A stretch of DNA of 64,000 nt, taken from NCBI RefSeq assembly GCF_900459225.1, contig NZ_UHFH01000003.1, positions 1,084,501-1,148,500 on the forward strand, given 5' to 3'. Under the pieces are notes generated by a model. The model was not told the DNA's origin, did no database searches, and was given only the letters and a program-made list of their open reading frames with translations. Numbering within the stretch: the first letter of the stretch is position 1; each line of letters begins with the position of its first letter. Positions 8,146 to 17,592 of the stretch are shown here, piece after piece. The DNA is from Streptococcus dysgalactiae subsp. dysgalactiae (lineage in GTDB: Bacteria > Bacillota > Bacilli > Lactobacillales > Streptococcaceae). The position numbers were made by a program, and so were the translations under genes.

Positions 8146-9528
8146 TTATGCTTTGATAAAGGCAGTCACTTTAATGACGTCATCAGTTTGGTATTTGGTT
8201 GTTAAAAACGTTTTTGCTACGCTTGGGAAGAGGGCATAAGTCAGAACATCTTCGTCCGTTTGGGCTAAATCTGCTATTTCTGCCTTCAATACTTCAAATT
8301 CAGGATTCAACTGGTCTGCAGGACGATTAGTGGTTAGTGGTGTTGATCCAATTTGACTCTTTTGCAGGTCTTCATTGACAGGTGCAGGTGTTTTCCCATA
8401 TTCTCCTGCTAAATATTGTTTGATTTCTTTGGACACCATTTGATAAGGTTTCCCTAAAATCACATTCATAGTAGCTTGAGTTCCGACCATTTGGCTAAGT
8501 GGCGTTACTAACGGTGGGTAGCCTAAGTCTTTTCTTACCCGAGGAACTTCGGCTAAGACGTCTTCTAATTTTGATTCGGCATTAGCTTGTTTCAGTTGAG
8601 ATAGCATATTAGATAACATGCCTCCAGGAACTTGATATTGTAGCGTCCTTGGGTCTGGAAAGAGAAGACTGGGGTCCAGAGTTCCATCAGCTAAATACTT
8701 TTGGCGAGCTTGACGAAGGTGATTAGCAGCTTGTTCCAGTAGCGTTTCATCTAATGTGATATCATAACCTGCTTCTTTTAAGGCTAAATACATAGATTCT
8801 GTGGCAGGTTGTGAAGTGCCTTCACTAAAAGGTGACAAAGCGCTATCAATTCTATCAGCACCAGCTTCTACTGCTGCTAGATAGGTCATCTGAGAAATAC
8901 CGCTGGTTGCATGGGTATGCACAATAAGAGGTAAGCTAGTAATAGCTTTGATACCAGCTACCAATTCTTTAGCCGCTTTTGGGGTTAGAATACCAGCCAT
9001 ATCTTTGATACAGATAGAATCAGCCCCCATCTCAACCAATTCTTTTACCAAAGAAAGGTAATAGTCCAGAGTGTGTACAGGGCTGGTCGTGTAGGCAATA
9101 CACAGTTGAGCTTCTTTACCCGTTTTTTTGACAGCCGATAAAGCTTGACGAATATTTCGTGGGTCATTTAAGGCATCAAAAATACGGAAAACATCAATCC
9201 CATTTTGAGCTGATAAGCTAATAAATTTGTCAACGATGTCATCTGCATAATGACGATAGCCTAAAAGGTTTTGGCCTCTCAATAGCATCTGTAAGCGTGT
9301 ATTAGGTAAGCCTTTTTTTAACGTGCGCAGCCTTTCCCAAGGGTCTTCATTTAAAAAACGAATACAAGCATCAAACGTGGCCCCTCCCCAACATTCTAGG
9401 GAATAGTAACCAATCTTGTCTAATACAGGAAGAACTGGAAGCATGTCCTCGATAGGTAGACGCGTTGCCATCAAACTTTGATGACCGTCTCGTAAAACTG
9501 TCTCCGTTATTGCGACTTGCTGCTGCAT
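8146..9528 (-). CDS. oadA: Oxaloacetate decarboxylase alpha subunit (carboxyltransferase)
   Basis: A 460-residue carboxyltransferase that moves CO2 from oxaloacetate to biotin. Early LRDGHQSLMATR, then CIKDMAG with the active-site lysine, VHTHATSG with metal-binding histidines, and a PxxPGGMxSN-type QVPGGMLSNM all fit the pyruvate carboxylase/OadA family. There is no C-terminal biotin domain, so the separate carrier is needed. The frame opens eight codons earlier, but ATG 9526-9528 is chosen because GGAGG lies at the right distance only for it. A TATAAT at 9573-9568 (minus strand) may be its -10. The gene heads a four-gene operon. Confidence 0.93.
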   Translation of the reverse strand: MQQQVAITETVLRDGHQSLMATRLPIEDMLPVLPVLDKIGYYSLECWGGATFDACIRFLNEDPWERLRTLKKGLPNTRLQMLLRGQNLLGYRHYADDIVDKFISLSAQNGIDVFRIFDALNDPRNIRQALSAVKKTGKEAQLCIAYTTSPVHTLDYYLSLVKELVEMGADSICIKDMAGILTPKAAKELVAGIKAITSLPLIVHTHATSGISQMTYLAAVEAGADRIDSALSPFSEGTSQPATESMYLALKEAGYDITLDETLLEQAANHLRQARQKYLADGTLDPSLLFPDPRTLQYQVPGGMLSNMLSQLKQANAESKLEDVLAEVPRVRKDLGYPPLVTPLSQMVGTQATMNVILGKPYQMVSKEIKQYLAGEYGKTPAPVNEDLQKSQIGSTPLTTNRPADQLNPEFEVLKAEIADLAQTDEDVLTYALFPSVAKTFLTTKYQTDDVIKVTAFIKA

Positions 9529-9652
9529 GCTAAAACCTCCAAACTGAATCAACTAATGAGTACTATTCATTATATAATATTGCCCTTAGCGACCATAGCC
9601 CATTCATGTATTTTTTGTGCATTCTTTTGCATAGTTAGCGTTCAAATCAGCA

Positions 9653-9706
9653 AGTAAAAAAGAGTTCCTCTTCAGCAACTCAACTGAAAAGGAACTCTTT
9701 TTTACT
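9653..9706. terminator. Strong terminator after trmFO
   Basis: AGTAAAAAAGAGTTCC... (9653-9675) pairs with 9684-9706 with one mismatch in 23 positions around an 8-base loop. The outer A and T runs allow termination either way. It ends two bases from the trmFO stop codon. Confidence 0.9.
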
Positions 9707-9707
9707 G

Positions 9708-11054
9708 TTAAAGCGACGCTAAGCAGATTTCTAAATCTGCCAAAGCACGACTAGCAATAGCTTCATAACGTTCTTTTTTGTCACGAATGCGTGGGCCTTC
9801 TAACTCTTTGATAATGCCAAAGTTGACGTTCATTGGTTGGAAATGCTTACTCTCGGCATGAGTCACATAATGAGGCAAGCTACCAATAGCCGTTGTCTGT
9901 GGAAAGACCATGGCTTCCTCACCTTTGAACAAACGGGCTGCATTAATACCTGCTACTAAACCTGAAGCAGCTGATTCGACATAACCTTCAACTCCAGTCA
10001 TTTGCCCTGCGAAGAAAAGATTTGGATTGCTACAAGATTGGAAGGTTTCGGTTAAAAGATTTGGTGAATCCATATAGGAATTGCGGTGCATGACACCGTA
10101 GCGGACAAACTCAGCATTTTCAAGCCCTGGAATCATTTGGAAAACACGCTTTTGCTCACCCCATTTGAGGTGTGTTTGGAAACCAACGATATTATAAAGG
10201 CTTCCAGCTGCATTATCTTGACGCAATTGCACAACAGCATATGGCGTTTTAAATTCTCCATCGCGAGGACCTGTATAGTCATCTGGATATTCCAATCCAA
10301 CGGGTTTCATAGGTCCATAAAGCATGGTTTTAATGCCACGTTTAGCCATAACTTCAATTGGCATACAGCCCTCAAAATACTTTTCTTTTTCAAAGGCATT
10401 CAGTGGGGCTTCTTCTGCGGTTGTCAGTGCTTCATGGAAAGCCATGAATTCTTCTTTGGTCATAGGACAGTTGAGGTAAGCAGCTTCGCCTTTATCGTAG
10501 CGAGATTTGAGGTAAACCTTGCTCATATCAATAGTAGATTTATCAATGATAGGCGCTGCTGCGTCGTAGAAATAGAATCCATCGCCACCATTCAAAGCGT
10601 GAATTTTTTCTGCCAAGGCATCTGAAGTCAATGGACCCGTCGCGATAACCGTAATGGCATTGTTAGGAATTGCTGTGATTTCATCACGAATGACCTCAAT
10701 GAGAGGATGATTTTTCAACTCTGCAGTGACACTCTCTGCATACCCCTCACGGTCAACAGCCATTGCTCCCCCAGCAGGTACACGATTAGCTTCACCATTA
10801 CGCATAATAATGGAATCCAAGCGACGCATTTCTTCTTTGAGAAGACCGACTGCATTGGTTAAGCTATCACCACGAAATGAGTTGGAACAGACCAATTCGG
10901 CAAAATTGGTGGTTTTATGTTGCGGTGTTGCTTTGACACCACGCATTTCATACAATTTAACGGGGATACCGCGCTTAGCAATCTGATAGGCAGCTTCAGA
11001 ACCAGCTAGCCCAGCTCCAATAACATTAATATAAGTTGCAGTTGATTGAGACAA
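9708..11054 (-). CDS. trmFO: tRNA (m5U54) methyltransferase, folate/FAD-dependent
   Basis: A 448-residue TrmFO (formerly Gid), which methylates U54 of tRNA using methylene-tetrahydrofolate and FADH2. The N-terminal FAD-binding [12 protein letters not shown] is at residues 11-22, followed by [33 protein letters not shown] and the C-terminal [16 protein letters not shown]. The frame stays open 50 codons upstream, but that stretch is hydrophobic and unconserved. TTG at 11052-11054, ten bases after AAGAGG, gives the usual N-terminus and length. Confidence 0.93.
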   Translation of the reverse strand: MSQSTATYINVIGAGLAGSEAAYQIAKRGIPVKLYEMRGVKATPQHKTTNFAELVCSNSFRGDSLTNAVGLLKEEMRRLDSIIMRNGEANRVPAGGAMAVDREGYAESVTAELKNHPLIEVIRDEITAIPNNAITVIATGPLTSDALAEKIHALNGGDGFYFYDAAAPIIDKSTIDMSKVYLKSRYDKGEAAYLNCPMTKEEFMAFHEALTTAEEAPLNAFEKEKYFEGCMPIEVMAKRGIKTMLYGPMKPVGLEYPDDYTGPRDGEFKTPYAVVQLRQDNAAGSLYNIVGFQTHLKWGEQKRVFQMIPGLENAEFVRYGVMHRNSYMDSPNLLTETFQSCSNPNLFFAGQMTGVEGYVESAASGLVAGINAARLFKGEEAMVFPQTTAIGSLPHYVTHAESKHFQPMNVNFGIIKELEGPRIRDKKERYEAIASRALADLEICLASL

Positions 11055-11204
11055 GTCACTAATACCTCTTCGGGAATGACATCTCTTAGATGACAGACCC
11101 ACAAATCTTTCTAATGTAGTTACCTGACTTATTATAACAGAAATAAGAAGAAAGAAAAAGAAAGAGACTAAGCGATAACCTCTTTCTACGGGAACCCTTT
11201 TCAA

Positions 11205-11921
11205 CTAGAAGAAACAAATCCATGCTGCGATAAAAACACTGAGAATACTAAATAAAGACCCAATCAGGTAGTATTCTGCAAAAGCTGGACTTTCCGAAAT
11301 TTTATTGTAGCGAGCAATAGATTTAGCGGTAAAGACCAGCCCTATTGAAGCAAATTGCCCCATGATCATACACAAACCAATAACAATTCTCTCTAGAATT
11401 CCTATGGTAGCCCCCGCTCCTATGATCGTGTCCATTTTTTCTCCTTGGTCAGGCTGGTATTTGCTGAAAAAGAGTTTAAAGACAATATTAGTTGGTTTGG
11501 TAATGACTAGGATAAATAAAACGGTCATCAAAATAGGTATCGGAAGCCAATTAGGCAAGGGCACTCCTGCTAATCTTAGCCCAGCAAATGAACTAATAGC
11601 GATATGTAAGCATTGATCCAGCAGAAAAATCCACTCTCTTTTCCATTTTAGAGAGTTAGCCACCTTTGGCTTTAGCCAGTCAATAAGCGCGTGACTTATC
11701 ATAACCAAAAGGCTCATCAACCATGCTTGTGGGATAATGAGAGTTAAACAAATTAGGGGAATGCTAACTCCAATCAAGTGGTAACCTAAATAAGTCAAAT
11801 ATTTTTCTTTTAAATCAGCTACTTGCTGACTTTGTAACTGGTAGTCTGATAACACATGACAAATGAGAAACAGGGTAAGTGTAGGGGTTTGAGCTAGGTA
11901 GTGAGAGACACCATTAATCAT
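11205..11921 (-). CDS. DUF3307-type membrane protein, SatE-like
   Basis: A 238-residue protein with several hydrophobic segments and the N-terminal motif LICHVLSDYQLQSQ...K, then HLIG and SHALIDWLK, matching DUF3307 membrane proteins. Its ATG overlaps the end of the SatD gene by eight bases, so the two are coupled. In S. mutans satD and satE lie in the sat operon linked to secretion and acid tolerance; here they stand apart from ffh. The biochemical function is unknown. Confidence 0.7.
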   Translation of the reverse strand: MINGVSHYLAQTPTLTLFLICHVLSDYQLQSQQVADLKEKYLTYLGYHLIGVSIPLICLTLIIPQAWLMSLLVMISHALIDWLKPKVANSLKWKREWIFLLDQCLHIAISSFAGLRLAGVPLPNWLPIPILMTVLFILVITKPTNIVFKLFFSKYQPDQGEKMDTIIGAGATIGILERIVIGLCMIMGQFASIGLVFTAKSIARYNKISESPAFAEYYLIGSLFSILSVFIAAWICFF

Positions 11922-12579
11922 CAGCTTCCTCCTTGATTTGTTTGAGACAGTTTAGTGCACTCTGTCGTGTTCTCAGATAAATTTTAACATGACTACTTTT
12001 TAGACGTTTTGACAAAGCGCTAGAGCTAAGAGATAATTGCTTTCCTAATCGTTGTTGATCAAAGTATTCTTCATAAATATCCAAATCTAAAAGCGTGTCA
12101 AAAATTTCCCATTGACTAGCTCGCCAGTTGGCTTTAATAGCATCTCCAGCTGCTAGTAAACTGTTTAATACATCATCTTGGTTGTGATGACCAGTCCGAA
12201 GAGCTAATGTAGTATTACCATAATCATTTTTTTGATGAATATAACGAATAGCCTCACGAGCATGCCAATAAGCAGGTCCATCAGCCCCAATACTAATATC
12301 AGGATTGATGTCTGTTAAAATAGAACCTACTCCTACTCCAAATCGAATAGGGATATCCATGTGATGATTAATCAAATCAATCAGATGGAAAATAGGAGTA
12401 TCCATCTGAAAAAGTCCTTGAAATTCATCTCCCAACGTCAGGGATAACTTAGAAATAATATAAGGAGCAAAGGTTTTGTTGAGGTCGTCTAAATAAGCTG
12501 CTAAAGTTTTTTGAACTTTGGAACGATCTGTCAATTGTTTGGACTGGATAATATCTCCAATAAGCGCTATATATGTCAT
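11914..12579 (-). CDS. SatD-family protein with C-terminal helix-turn-helix
   Basis: A 221-residue SatD-family protein: N-terminal YIALIGDIIQSK, then LTLGDEFQGLFQ and RFGVGVGSI, which resemble the fold of nucleotide cyclase-like domains. Near residues 180-200 the stretch LGKQLSLSSSALSKRLKSS looks like a DNA-binding helix-turn-helix. An array of three dyads lies directly upstream, suggesting that the protein regulates its own satD-satE-like operon. The start ATG 12579 follows AAAGGGGACTCTT. The ligand or enzyme activity, if any, is unknown. Confidence 0.7.
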   Translation of the reverse strand: MTYIALIGDIIQSKQLTDRSKVQKTLAAYLDDLNKTFAPYIISKLSLTLGDEFQGLFQMDTPIFHLIDLINHHMDIPIRFGVGVGSILTDINPDISIGADGPAYWHAREAIRYIHQKNDYGNTTLALRTGHHNQDDVLNSLLAAGDAIKANWRASQWEIFDTLLDLDIYEEYFDQQRLGKQLSLSSSALSKRLKSSHVKIYLRTRQSALNCLKQIKEEADD

Positions 12580-12599
12580 AAGAGTCCCCTTTCTTACAG

Positions 12600-12669
12600 T
12601 CTATTATAAAGGACTAATACAAAAAAGTCCATTATAAAGGAATTTTTAGAATTATTCCTTTATAATGGA
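12600..12669 (-). promoter_or_regulatory. Three dyad operators at exact 28-bp spacing before satD
   Basis: Three 14-bp copies of TCC(A/T)TTATAA(A/T)GGA lie at 12600-12613 (one mismatch, TCT), 12628-12641 and 12656-12669. Each is itself a near-palindrome. Copies two and three also form a 17-bp perfect inverted repeat (12627-12643 with 12654-12670). The first copy is 21 bases upstream of the satD start, so bound protein would cover the promoter region. Confidence 0.8.
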
Positions 12670-12683
12670 CGTCAAATCAGTTG

Positions 12684-12960
12684 TTAGTTAACATGAGTTA
12701 TCGTCGTCCCAGTTTTGATAATCTCTACTGTAGTATTAAGGGCACCTTCAACTAGTTTTTTTAACAGCATCATCAATATAATAAGCTGCATGAGGCATAT
12801 AAATAACCTTAGGATGGTTAATCAAAGCTTTAAATAGTGAATCTGTCATTTCTTGACCTTCAAAATTCTTAGGAATATAAGGTCCTTCAAATTCGTAAGT
12901 GTCAATACCAGCTCCGCGTTTGCACGATTTGAATTCCTTGACTATCCTCCCGAGTGATTT
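12684..12960 (-). pseudogene. Remnant of a D-lactate dehydrogenase-like 2-hydroxyacid dehydrogenase (C-terminal end only)
   Basis: The minus frame encodes KRGAGIDTYEFEGPYIP, then NHPKVIYMPHAAYY with the conserved C-terminal histidine, matching the end of D-specific 2-hydroxyacid dehydrogenases. After DDAVKK the frame stops at TSstop. Shifting one base at the seven-base A run (minus strand, near 12758-12764) restores LVEGALNTTVEII to a stop at 12684-12686. The first two thirds of the gene are missing upstream of about 12960, toward the IS. It is therefore doubly inactivated. Confidence 0.75.
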
Positions 12961-13077
12961 TGGTTTCCGAAGAAGAAAATTGTGCCATGTATGAACATCA
13001 AGGTTACCAAGAGGTGGCCTACTATTGGACCGTTTTAAAATCGCCTCGAGAAAGATATTCAAAAAGGAGTGCCGTAT
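12936..13077 (+). pseudogene. Possible C-terminal fragment of a GNAT acetyltransferase
   Basis: A plus-strand frame reads VILVSEEENCAMYEHQGYQE, then VAYYW. Together these resemble the ExN..A...YE..GF.E...Y signature at the end of GNAT acetyltransferases. It is cut on one side by the dehydrogenase remnant, and on the other the frame runs to a stop at 13087-13089, just inside the IS end. No start codon or N-terminal half is present. The assignment is by motif only. Confidence 0.35.
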
Positions 13078-13160
13078 TGAAGTGACCCCAAAAAGTTGGA
13101 CATTATATTTTAAGTTAAGGTTGGACATGTCAAGAAAAAATAGACCTAAAGTTAAGCTAA

Positions 13161-13983
13161 TTAGTAACTATTTTTTTCAAATTCTACAGGTGAGAGATAC
13201 CCTAAAGCTGAATGCAGACTTTTAGGGTTATAGTAAGTCTCAATATATTTAAAAATCTCAAGCTGAGCTTGCTCAATAGTTGCGAAATGAGCATCATTGA
13301 CAAGCTCTCTTTTTAATGTTTTATAAAAGGCTTCCATGAGTGCATTATCGTATGGATTACCTTTTCGACTCATACTGGACTTCCATTTTTTCCGTCTAAG
13401 TAGGACCTGAAATCGTGCCCCCGGTATATTGAGACCCCTGATCTGTATGGACGATTACCCCTTCTTTAGGCTTTTCTCTATCATAAGCTTGATTGAAAGC
13501 CTCTGTTACCAACTTGTCTTGCTTACGTCGGCCAATTGCCCAACCAACAATCTTTCTACTATAAACGTCTATAAAGACAGATAAATAAAGTATTCTTTCT
13601 TGTGTAGGGATATAGGTTAAGTCTCCTAGCCATAATTTATTCTTACCAGTCGCTTGGAAACATTGATTAACAAGATTGGGACGAGTTAATGAAGAACATC
13701 GACGGTTATAGTATTTATAGTTATATCGACTTCCTTTAGCATAGAGACCTAACTGATGAAGGAGTCTACCAACACGTTTATGATTGACATGCATGCCACG
13801 TCTACAAAGTTCTTGGGTAATTCGTACACTTCCGTAACGCTCTTTATGTTCATAGAAAATGGCTTTAATCATTTCCTTCAAAGCTTCATTCTCAACATGC
13901 CTTGAAGATGGACGACGTTTTAAATAAGCATAGAAACCTGAACGGGAAACTTGAAGAGTTTGATAGGCGTGATGAATAGTCAA
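13161..13983 (-). pseudogene. IS3-family transposase OrfB, frameshifted
   Basis: The first part (13983 to 13396) holds the helix-loop region RSGFYAYLKRRPSSRH, HKRVGRLL and the rve domain with the first two acidic residues in LGDLTYI and HTDQGSQY. The second part (13373 to 13161) holds NPYDNALMEAFYKTLKREL with the final Glu. They are joined in one frame if one base is removed from the C5 run at 13418-13422, which restores GSQYTGARFQVLLRRKK. As it stands no full DDE transposase can be made without frameshifting at that run. Confidence 0.85.
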
Positions 13984-14015
13984 GCTAACACTATTTTCCT
14001 TCAGAAACCGAAATT

Positions 14016-14309
14016 TTATTTCCGGTTTGGCTTCAAGAAGACCTGGAACTTTTTTAGAAGAGCTAATTCCTTCTGTAGCAGTTTATTCTCTTTTTCAAGT
14101 TTTTTTATCTCAAATTGAGCATGATGAAGTGCGCTCCCGTGTCCTGGGAACGCACTTTCTCCATATTTTTCATATTCTTGAACCCATCGATAAAGACTAT
14201 TGGGATGAATTTCTAAAGTTGAACTAACCATTTTTACAGACTGCTCTTCCTCAAGGATGAGTTTTACAGCAGAGAGTTTGAAGGCTTTATCAAAGGTTTT
14301 TCTTGGCAT
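14016..14309 (-). CDS. IS3-family transposase OrfA (helix-turn-helix)
   Basis: A 97-residue protein. Residues 1-55 form an HTH typical of IS3 OrfA (FDKAFKLSAVKLIL, then SLYRWVQEYEKYG). Residues about 65-90 form a leucine-zipper coiled coil (FEIKKLEKENKLLQKELALL). The A-rich end, KLLQKELALLKKF, is where IS3 elements shift frame into OrfB. It starts at ATG 14309 after GAGGAAAAGTCATT. OrfA alone would bind the IS ends and could regulate, but the partner OrfB is broken. Confidence 0.9.
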   Translation of the reverse strand: MPRKTFDKAFKLSAVKLILEEEQSVKMVSSTLEIHPNSLYRWVQEYEKYGESAFPGHGSALHHAQFEIKKLEKENKLLQKELALLKKFQVFLKPNRK

Positions 14310-14363
14310 AATGACTTTTCCTCGTTTCCACTTAATTTTGTGTCTACTTTATTATACCAAGTT

Positions 14364-14402
14364 CACCCCAAAAGTTAGATTTATTGTTTAACTTTTGGGG
14401 TG
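14364..14402 (-). terminator. IS-end hairpin downstream of topA
   Basis: CACCCCAAAAGTTA and TAACTTTTGGGGTG are exact complements around an 11-base loop. Being 24 bases past the topA stop, the hairpin would stop or slow topA transcripts from entering the transposase. The same hairpin sits at 33351-33389 downstream of the subtilase gene. Confidence 0.55.
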
Positions 14403-14425
14403 CAGTTCAAGTTCCAATTCTTTTT

Positions 14426-16543
14426 TTATTTGATTTTTTCTTCTTTGTAATCACACGTTTCATTACTACAAACCACTTGTTTGCCGCCACCACGTACTTT
14501 CTTTTCAACCAGATAGTCACCAGACTTAGGACAGTCACGTCCAACTGGTAAATCCCAAGAAGTGAAGTCACATTCTGGGTAGCGATCACAACCATAAAAA
14601 ATCCGATTGCGCTTAGTTTTTCGTTCAATGACTTGTCCCTTATGACAAATTGGACAGGTAACACCGATTTCTTTAGTGATGGCTTTTGTATTACGACACT
14701 CAGGGAAGTTGCTGCACGCGTAAAATTTCCCAAAACGTCCTAGCTTAATGACCATTGGGTGGCCACAAACATCACAGTCAAAACCAGCTGGTTCATCTTT
14801 GATTTGAATCTTTTCAATTTCAGACTCAGCCTTATTCAATTCTTTGACAAAGGGTTGATAGAATTGATCGATGACATGTTGCCATTCTTCTTCGCCGATT
14901 TCCACTTGATCTAGCTTACCTTCCATCTCGGCAGTAAAGGCAACATCAACAATATCTGGGAAAAATTCGACAATAAGCTTGTTGACAATTTCCCCAAGCT
15001 CAGTTGGCTCAAAGCGCTTAGCAGATAATTTAACATAGTACCTGCGTTGAATCACTTCTAAGGTTGGGGCATAAGTTGATGGTCGACCGACCCCATTTTC
15101 TTCTAAAGTTTTAATCAGAGTTGCTTCAGAGTAGCGAGCCGGAGGTTGCGTGAAGTGCTGTTCTGGAGAAGTTGATACCTTTTTAACGGTTTCCCCTTCT
15201 TCCATTTCAGGTAACATTTTGTTTTTATCCGAGTCATTGTAAACAGCCATATACCCATCGAATTTCATTTGGCTGCCATTGGCAACAAAAAGCATGCCAT
15301 TTTGCTCCAAGTTCACCTTTACGGTGTCAAAAACAGCTGCTGTCATTTGGCTAGCCACAAAACGATTCCAAATCAGAGTATAAAGTTTTAACTGATCCTT
15401 GTTAAGGTATTTGGCAATAGCTTCCGGTGTATGATTGACGCTAGATGGACGAATAGCTTCGTGAGCATCTTGGGCACCACTGGTATTTTTGACACGATTT
15501 CCATGTTTAGAATAATTAGCTCCAAAACGATTATTGATAAATTGGGCAGCATCATTTTGCGCTACAGGACTAATCCGTGTAGAATCGGTACGCATATAGG
15601 TAATTAAACCTTGAGTTCCATTTTCTCCTAAATGAATCCCCTCATACAATTGTTGGGCTACCATCATGGTTTTACGCGTTCTGAAATTGATTTTATTAGC
15701 AGCGTCTTGTTGTAGAGAAGAGGTCGTATAAGGTAATGGGGCATTTCGACGGCGCTCTTTTTTCTCAACCTTACTAACCAAGAAATCATCACCTTTTAAT
15801 TTAGCAAGAACTGCTTTAACGTCATCATTGTTGGAAAGTTTCATCTTCTTGCCATCAAGACCGTAAAAACTTGCTTGAAACTTTTTGGTTCCTTTTTTGA
15901 AGAGGCCATCAATAGACCAGTATTCTTCTGGAACAAAGGCTTTGATTTCATTTTCTCGGTCAATAATTAATTTTAGAGCAACCGACTGGACACGTCCTGC
16001 TGAAAGGCCTTTTTTGACCTTTTTCCAAAGAATAGGTGAGATGGAGTAACCTACAATACGGTCTAAGACACGACGAGCTTGTTGAGAATCCACCAGGTTC
16101 ATATCAATTTGACGAGGTTCCACAAAAGCATTTTTCACCGCATCTTTGGTAATTTCATTGAAAACCACTCGGTTTTTATCTTCAGGATCGAGTCCTAGAA
16201 TATGTGACAAATGCCAAGAAATAGCCTCTCCCTCACGGTCCGGGTCACTTGCCAAGTAAACTTTTTTAGCAGCTTTGGCTTCTTTTTTCAAAGAGTTGAT
16301 AAGGGGGCCCTTACCACGGATATTAATGTATTGTGGCTCATAATTATTATCAAAATCAATAGACATAGAGGATTTTTTTAAGTCACGAATATGCCCTACT
16401 GAAGCGACAACTTTGTAACTGCGTCCAAGATATTTTTCAATAGTCTTAGCTTTTGCAGGTGATTCAACAATAACAAGATTTTTCTTTGCTGCTGATTTCT
16501 TTTTAGTCCCCGTTTTCGGCTTAGTTGTAGTTTTTGTTCCCAA
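14426..16543 (-). CDS. topA: DNA topoisomerase I
   Basis: A 705-residue type IA topoisomerase that relaxes negative supercoils. After a Lys/Thr-rich start, the TOPRIM domain begins with [14 protein letters not shown] (E27) and contains [13 protein letters not shown]. The catalytic tyrosine is in [10 protein letters not shown]. The C-terminus carries Cys4 zinc ribbons: CDVC...CSNFPEC, CPIC...CDRYPEC and a third partial CPKSGDY...CSNETC. The start is TTG, with AGGAAG nine bases upstream and a clear promoter. It follows dprA and rnhB as in other streptococci. An IS lies 16 bases beyond the stop. Confidence 0.96.
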   Translation of the reverse strand: MGTKTTTKPKTGTKKKSAAKKNLVIVESPAKAKTIEKYLGRSYKVVASVGHIRDLKKSSMSIDFDNNYEPQYINIRGKGPLINSLKKEAKAAKKVYLASDPDREGEAISWHLSHILGLDPEDKNRVVFNEITKDAVKNAFVEPRQIDMNLVDSQQARRVLDRIVGYSISPILWKKVKKGLSAGRVQSVALKLIIDRENEIKAFVPEEYWSIDGLFKKGTKKFQASFYGLDGKKMKLSNNDDVKAVLAKLKGDDFLVSKVEKKERRRNAPLPYTTSSLQQDAANKINFRTRKTMMVAQQLYEGIHLGENGTQGLITYMRTDSTRISPVAQNDAAQFINNRFGANYSKHGNRVKNTSGAQDAHEAIRPSSVNHTPEAIAKYLNKDQLKLYTLIWNRFVASQMTAAVFDTVKVNLEQNGMLFVANGSQMKFDGYMAVYNDSDKNKMLPEMEEGETVKKVSTSPEQHFTQPPARYSEATLIKTLEENGVGRPSTYAPTLEVIQRRYYVKLSAKRFEPTELGEIVNKLIVEFFPDIVDVAFTAEMEGKLDQVEIGEEEWQHVIDQFYQPFVKELNKAESEIEKIQIKDEPAGFDCDVCGHPMVIKLGRFGKFYACSNFPECRNTKAITKEIGVTCPICHKGQVIERKTKRNRIFYGCDRYPECDFTSWDLPVGRDCPKSGDYLVEKKVRGGGKQVVCSNETCDYKEEKIK

Positions 16544-16584
16544 TTCGACACACTTCCTATAACAGTTTGCTTAAAGCTTATAGC

Positions 16585-16613
16585 ATAATATCCCATTTTT
16601 AAGGAACTGTCAA
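16585..16613 (-). promoter_or_regulatory. topA promoter
   Basis: On the minus strand TTGACA (16613-16608), a 17-base spacer and TATTAT (16590-16585) give a near-consensus promoter, with +1 near 16578 and a leader of about 35 bases before the TTG start. Confidence 0.8.
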
Positions 16614-16643
16614 TAAAAAAATGCTATATAGGAAGAAACTTTG

Positions 16644-17486
16644 TTATTTTTGATATTCGGAAAGGATGTCCATCCCTGATGTGACGCAGGTTGCTCCCTC
16701 TTTTATAAGCTGTAAACAACCTTCGGATTCGCCGTCCAAAATGTTCCCTGGAACAGCAAAAATATCTCGCCCCTCTTCTGTCCCAATTTGACAAGTAATC
16801 AAGGAACCTGAGCGATTTTTTGCTTCAACGACAAGAATACCTCGACTAAGCCCTGCAATAATACGATTGCGTTCCGGAAAGTGATACGATAGTGGTTCTT
16901 CTCCTGGACCATATTCCGTCAAGATAAGGTGTTTCCTTCCTAAGAATGTTTGTAATTCTCGATTTTCTTTAGGGTAAAAACGGTCTAATCCTGTTCCTAT
17001 CACCGCAATGGTTTGTCCTCCATTTTTAAGGCAGGCTAAATGTGCACTAGTGTCAATACCTCGAGCAAGTCCGCTAACAATCACAAAACGGTTCCCGAGT
17101 TCTTTAAGAATTTTACGGACAGACTTTACTCCAGTATCGCTTGAGCGCCTTGAGCCCACAATGGCTAATTTAGGTTTATCAAGAAGGTCTAAATTGCCTT
17201 GAAAAAACAAGAGGACGGGCGGATTATATATTTCTTTCAAAGCCATTGGGTAATGTTTATCTAGGATAGAAATACTAGGGAATTGTTTAAATTCCATTTT
17301 TAACTTTTGGATATCTAACTGCTTATAGGTTTCTATAAAGTGAGACGGGTGCTTACAACAGGAAACAACGGCCATGTCTTGAAGCGATAAGTATTTTTCC
17401 TGTTGTTTTTGGTAGTCAAGAATATTGAGAATATTTTTATTAGTCAGTCCAGCCTTCTTTAGCTTATAAAGTTCAAAATGATTCAC
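16644..17486 (-). CDS. dprA: DNA processing protein DprA
   Basis: A 280-residue DprA/Smf protein that loads RecA on incoming single-stranded DNA during transformation. The Rossmann-like domain shows GSRRSSDTG, VSGLARGIDTSAH, then GTGLDRFYPKENREL and PERNRIIAGLSRG. The short N-terminal helical region (KKAGLTNKNIL) is present, as in streptococci. The GTG start at 17486 has GGGAGG seven bases upstream. A terminator separates it from rnhB, so it has its own transcript. No ComX box (TACGAATA) was noticed upstream. Confidence 0.93.
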   Translation of the reverse strand: MNHFELYKLKKAGLTNKNILNILDYQKQQEKYLSLQDMAVVSCCKHPSHFIETYKQLDIQKLKMEFKQFPSISILDKHYPMALKEIYNPPVLLFFQGNLDLLDKPKLAIVGSRRSSDTGVKSVRKILKELGNRFVIVSGLARGIDTSAHLACLKNGGQTIAVIGTGLDRFYPKENRELQTFLGRKHLILTEYGPGEEPLSYHFPERNRIIAGLSRGILVVEAKNRSGSLITCQIGTEEGRDIFAVPGNILDGESEGCLQLIKEGATCVTSGMDILSEYQK

Positions 17487-17524
17487 TAAGTTACCTCCCT
17501 ACTTCTTTTATTCGAAAAATAAAG

Positions 17525-17550
17525 AAAAAAAGTCTGCAATCTGCAGAACT
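17525..17550 (-). terminator. Terminator after rnhB
   Basis: On the minus strand AGTTCTGCA and TGCAGACT form a stem with one bulge and a three-base loop, followed by a run of T residues (17530-17525). It ends the rbgA-rnhB transcript before dprA. Confidence 0.75.
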
Positions 17551-17592
17551 TTTTAAAGGTTATTAGAATTAGTTAGTAAGCTTTAATAAGGA

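Larger units (their letters stand above)
13078..14409. mobile_element. IS3-family element with damaged transposase, bounded by ends like those at 30745 and 33396
   Basis: The outer ends are TGAAGTGACCCC... (13078) and, reading inward from 14409, TGAACTGCACCCCAAAAGTT. The terminal 43 bases (13078-13120) and 46 bases (14364-14409) nearly match the ends of the IS at 30745-33396, but the transposase inside is different. Inner candidate repeats of the resident transposon are TAGACACAAAATTAAG (minus, near 14345) and TAGACCTAAAGTTAAG (plus, near 13141). Either one IS sits in the shell of another, or two related elements share ends. No target duplication was found. Confidence 0.75.

Noticed and set aside
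10086..10625. A 179-codon plus ORF opposite trmFO
   Set aside because: It is the shadow of the strongly conserved trmFO frame, with no ribosome site or family match.
11055..11204. Fifty-codon N-terminal extension of trmFO
   Set aside because: The stretch is hydrophobic, not part of the family, and the TTG start at 11054 has a good ribosome site and gives normal length.
12748..13128. A 126-codon minus ORF as a gene
   Set aside because: It is a chance fusion of an IS end, unrelated sequence and the dehydrogenase remnant.
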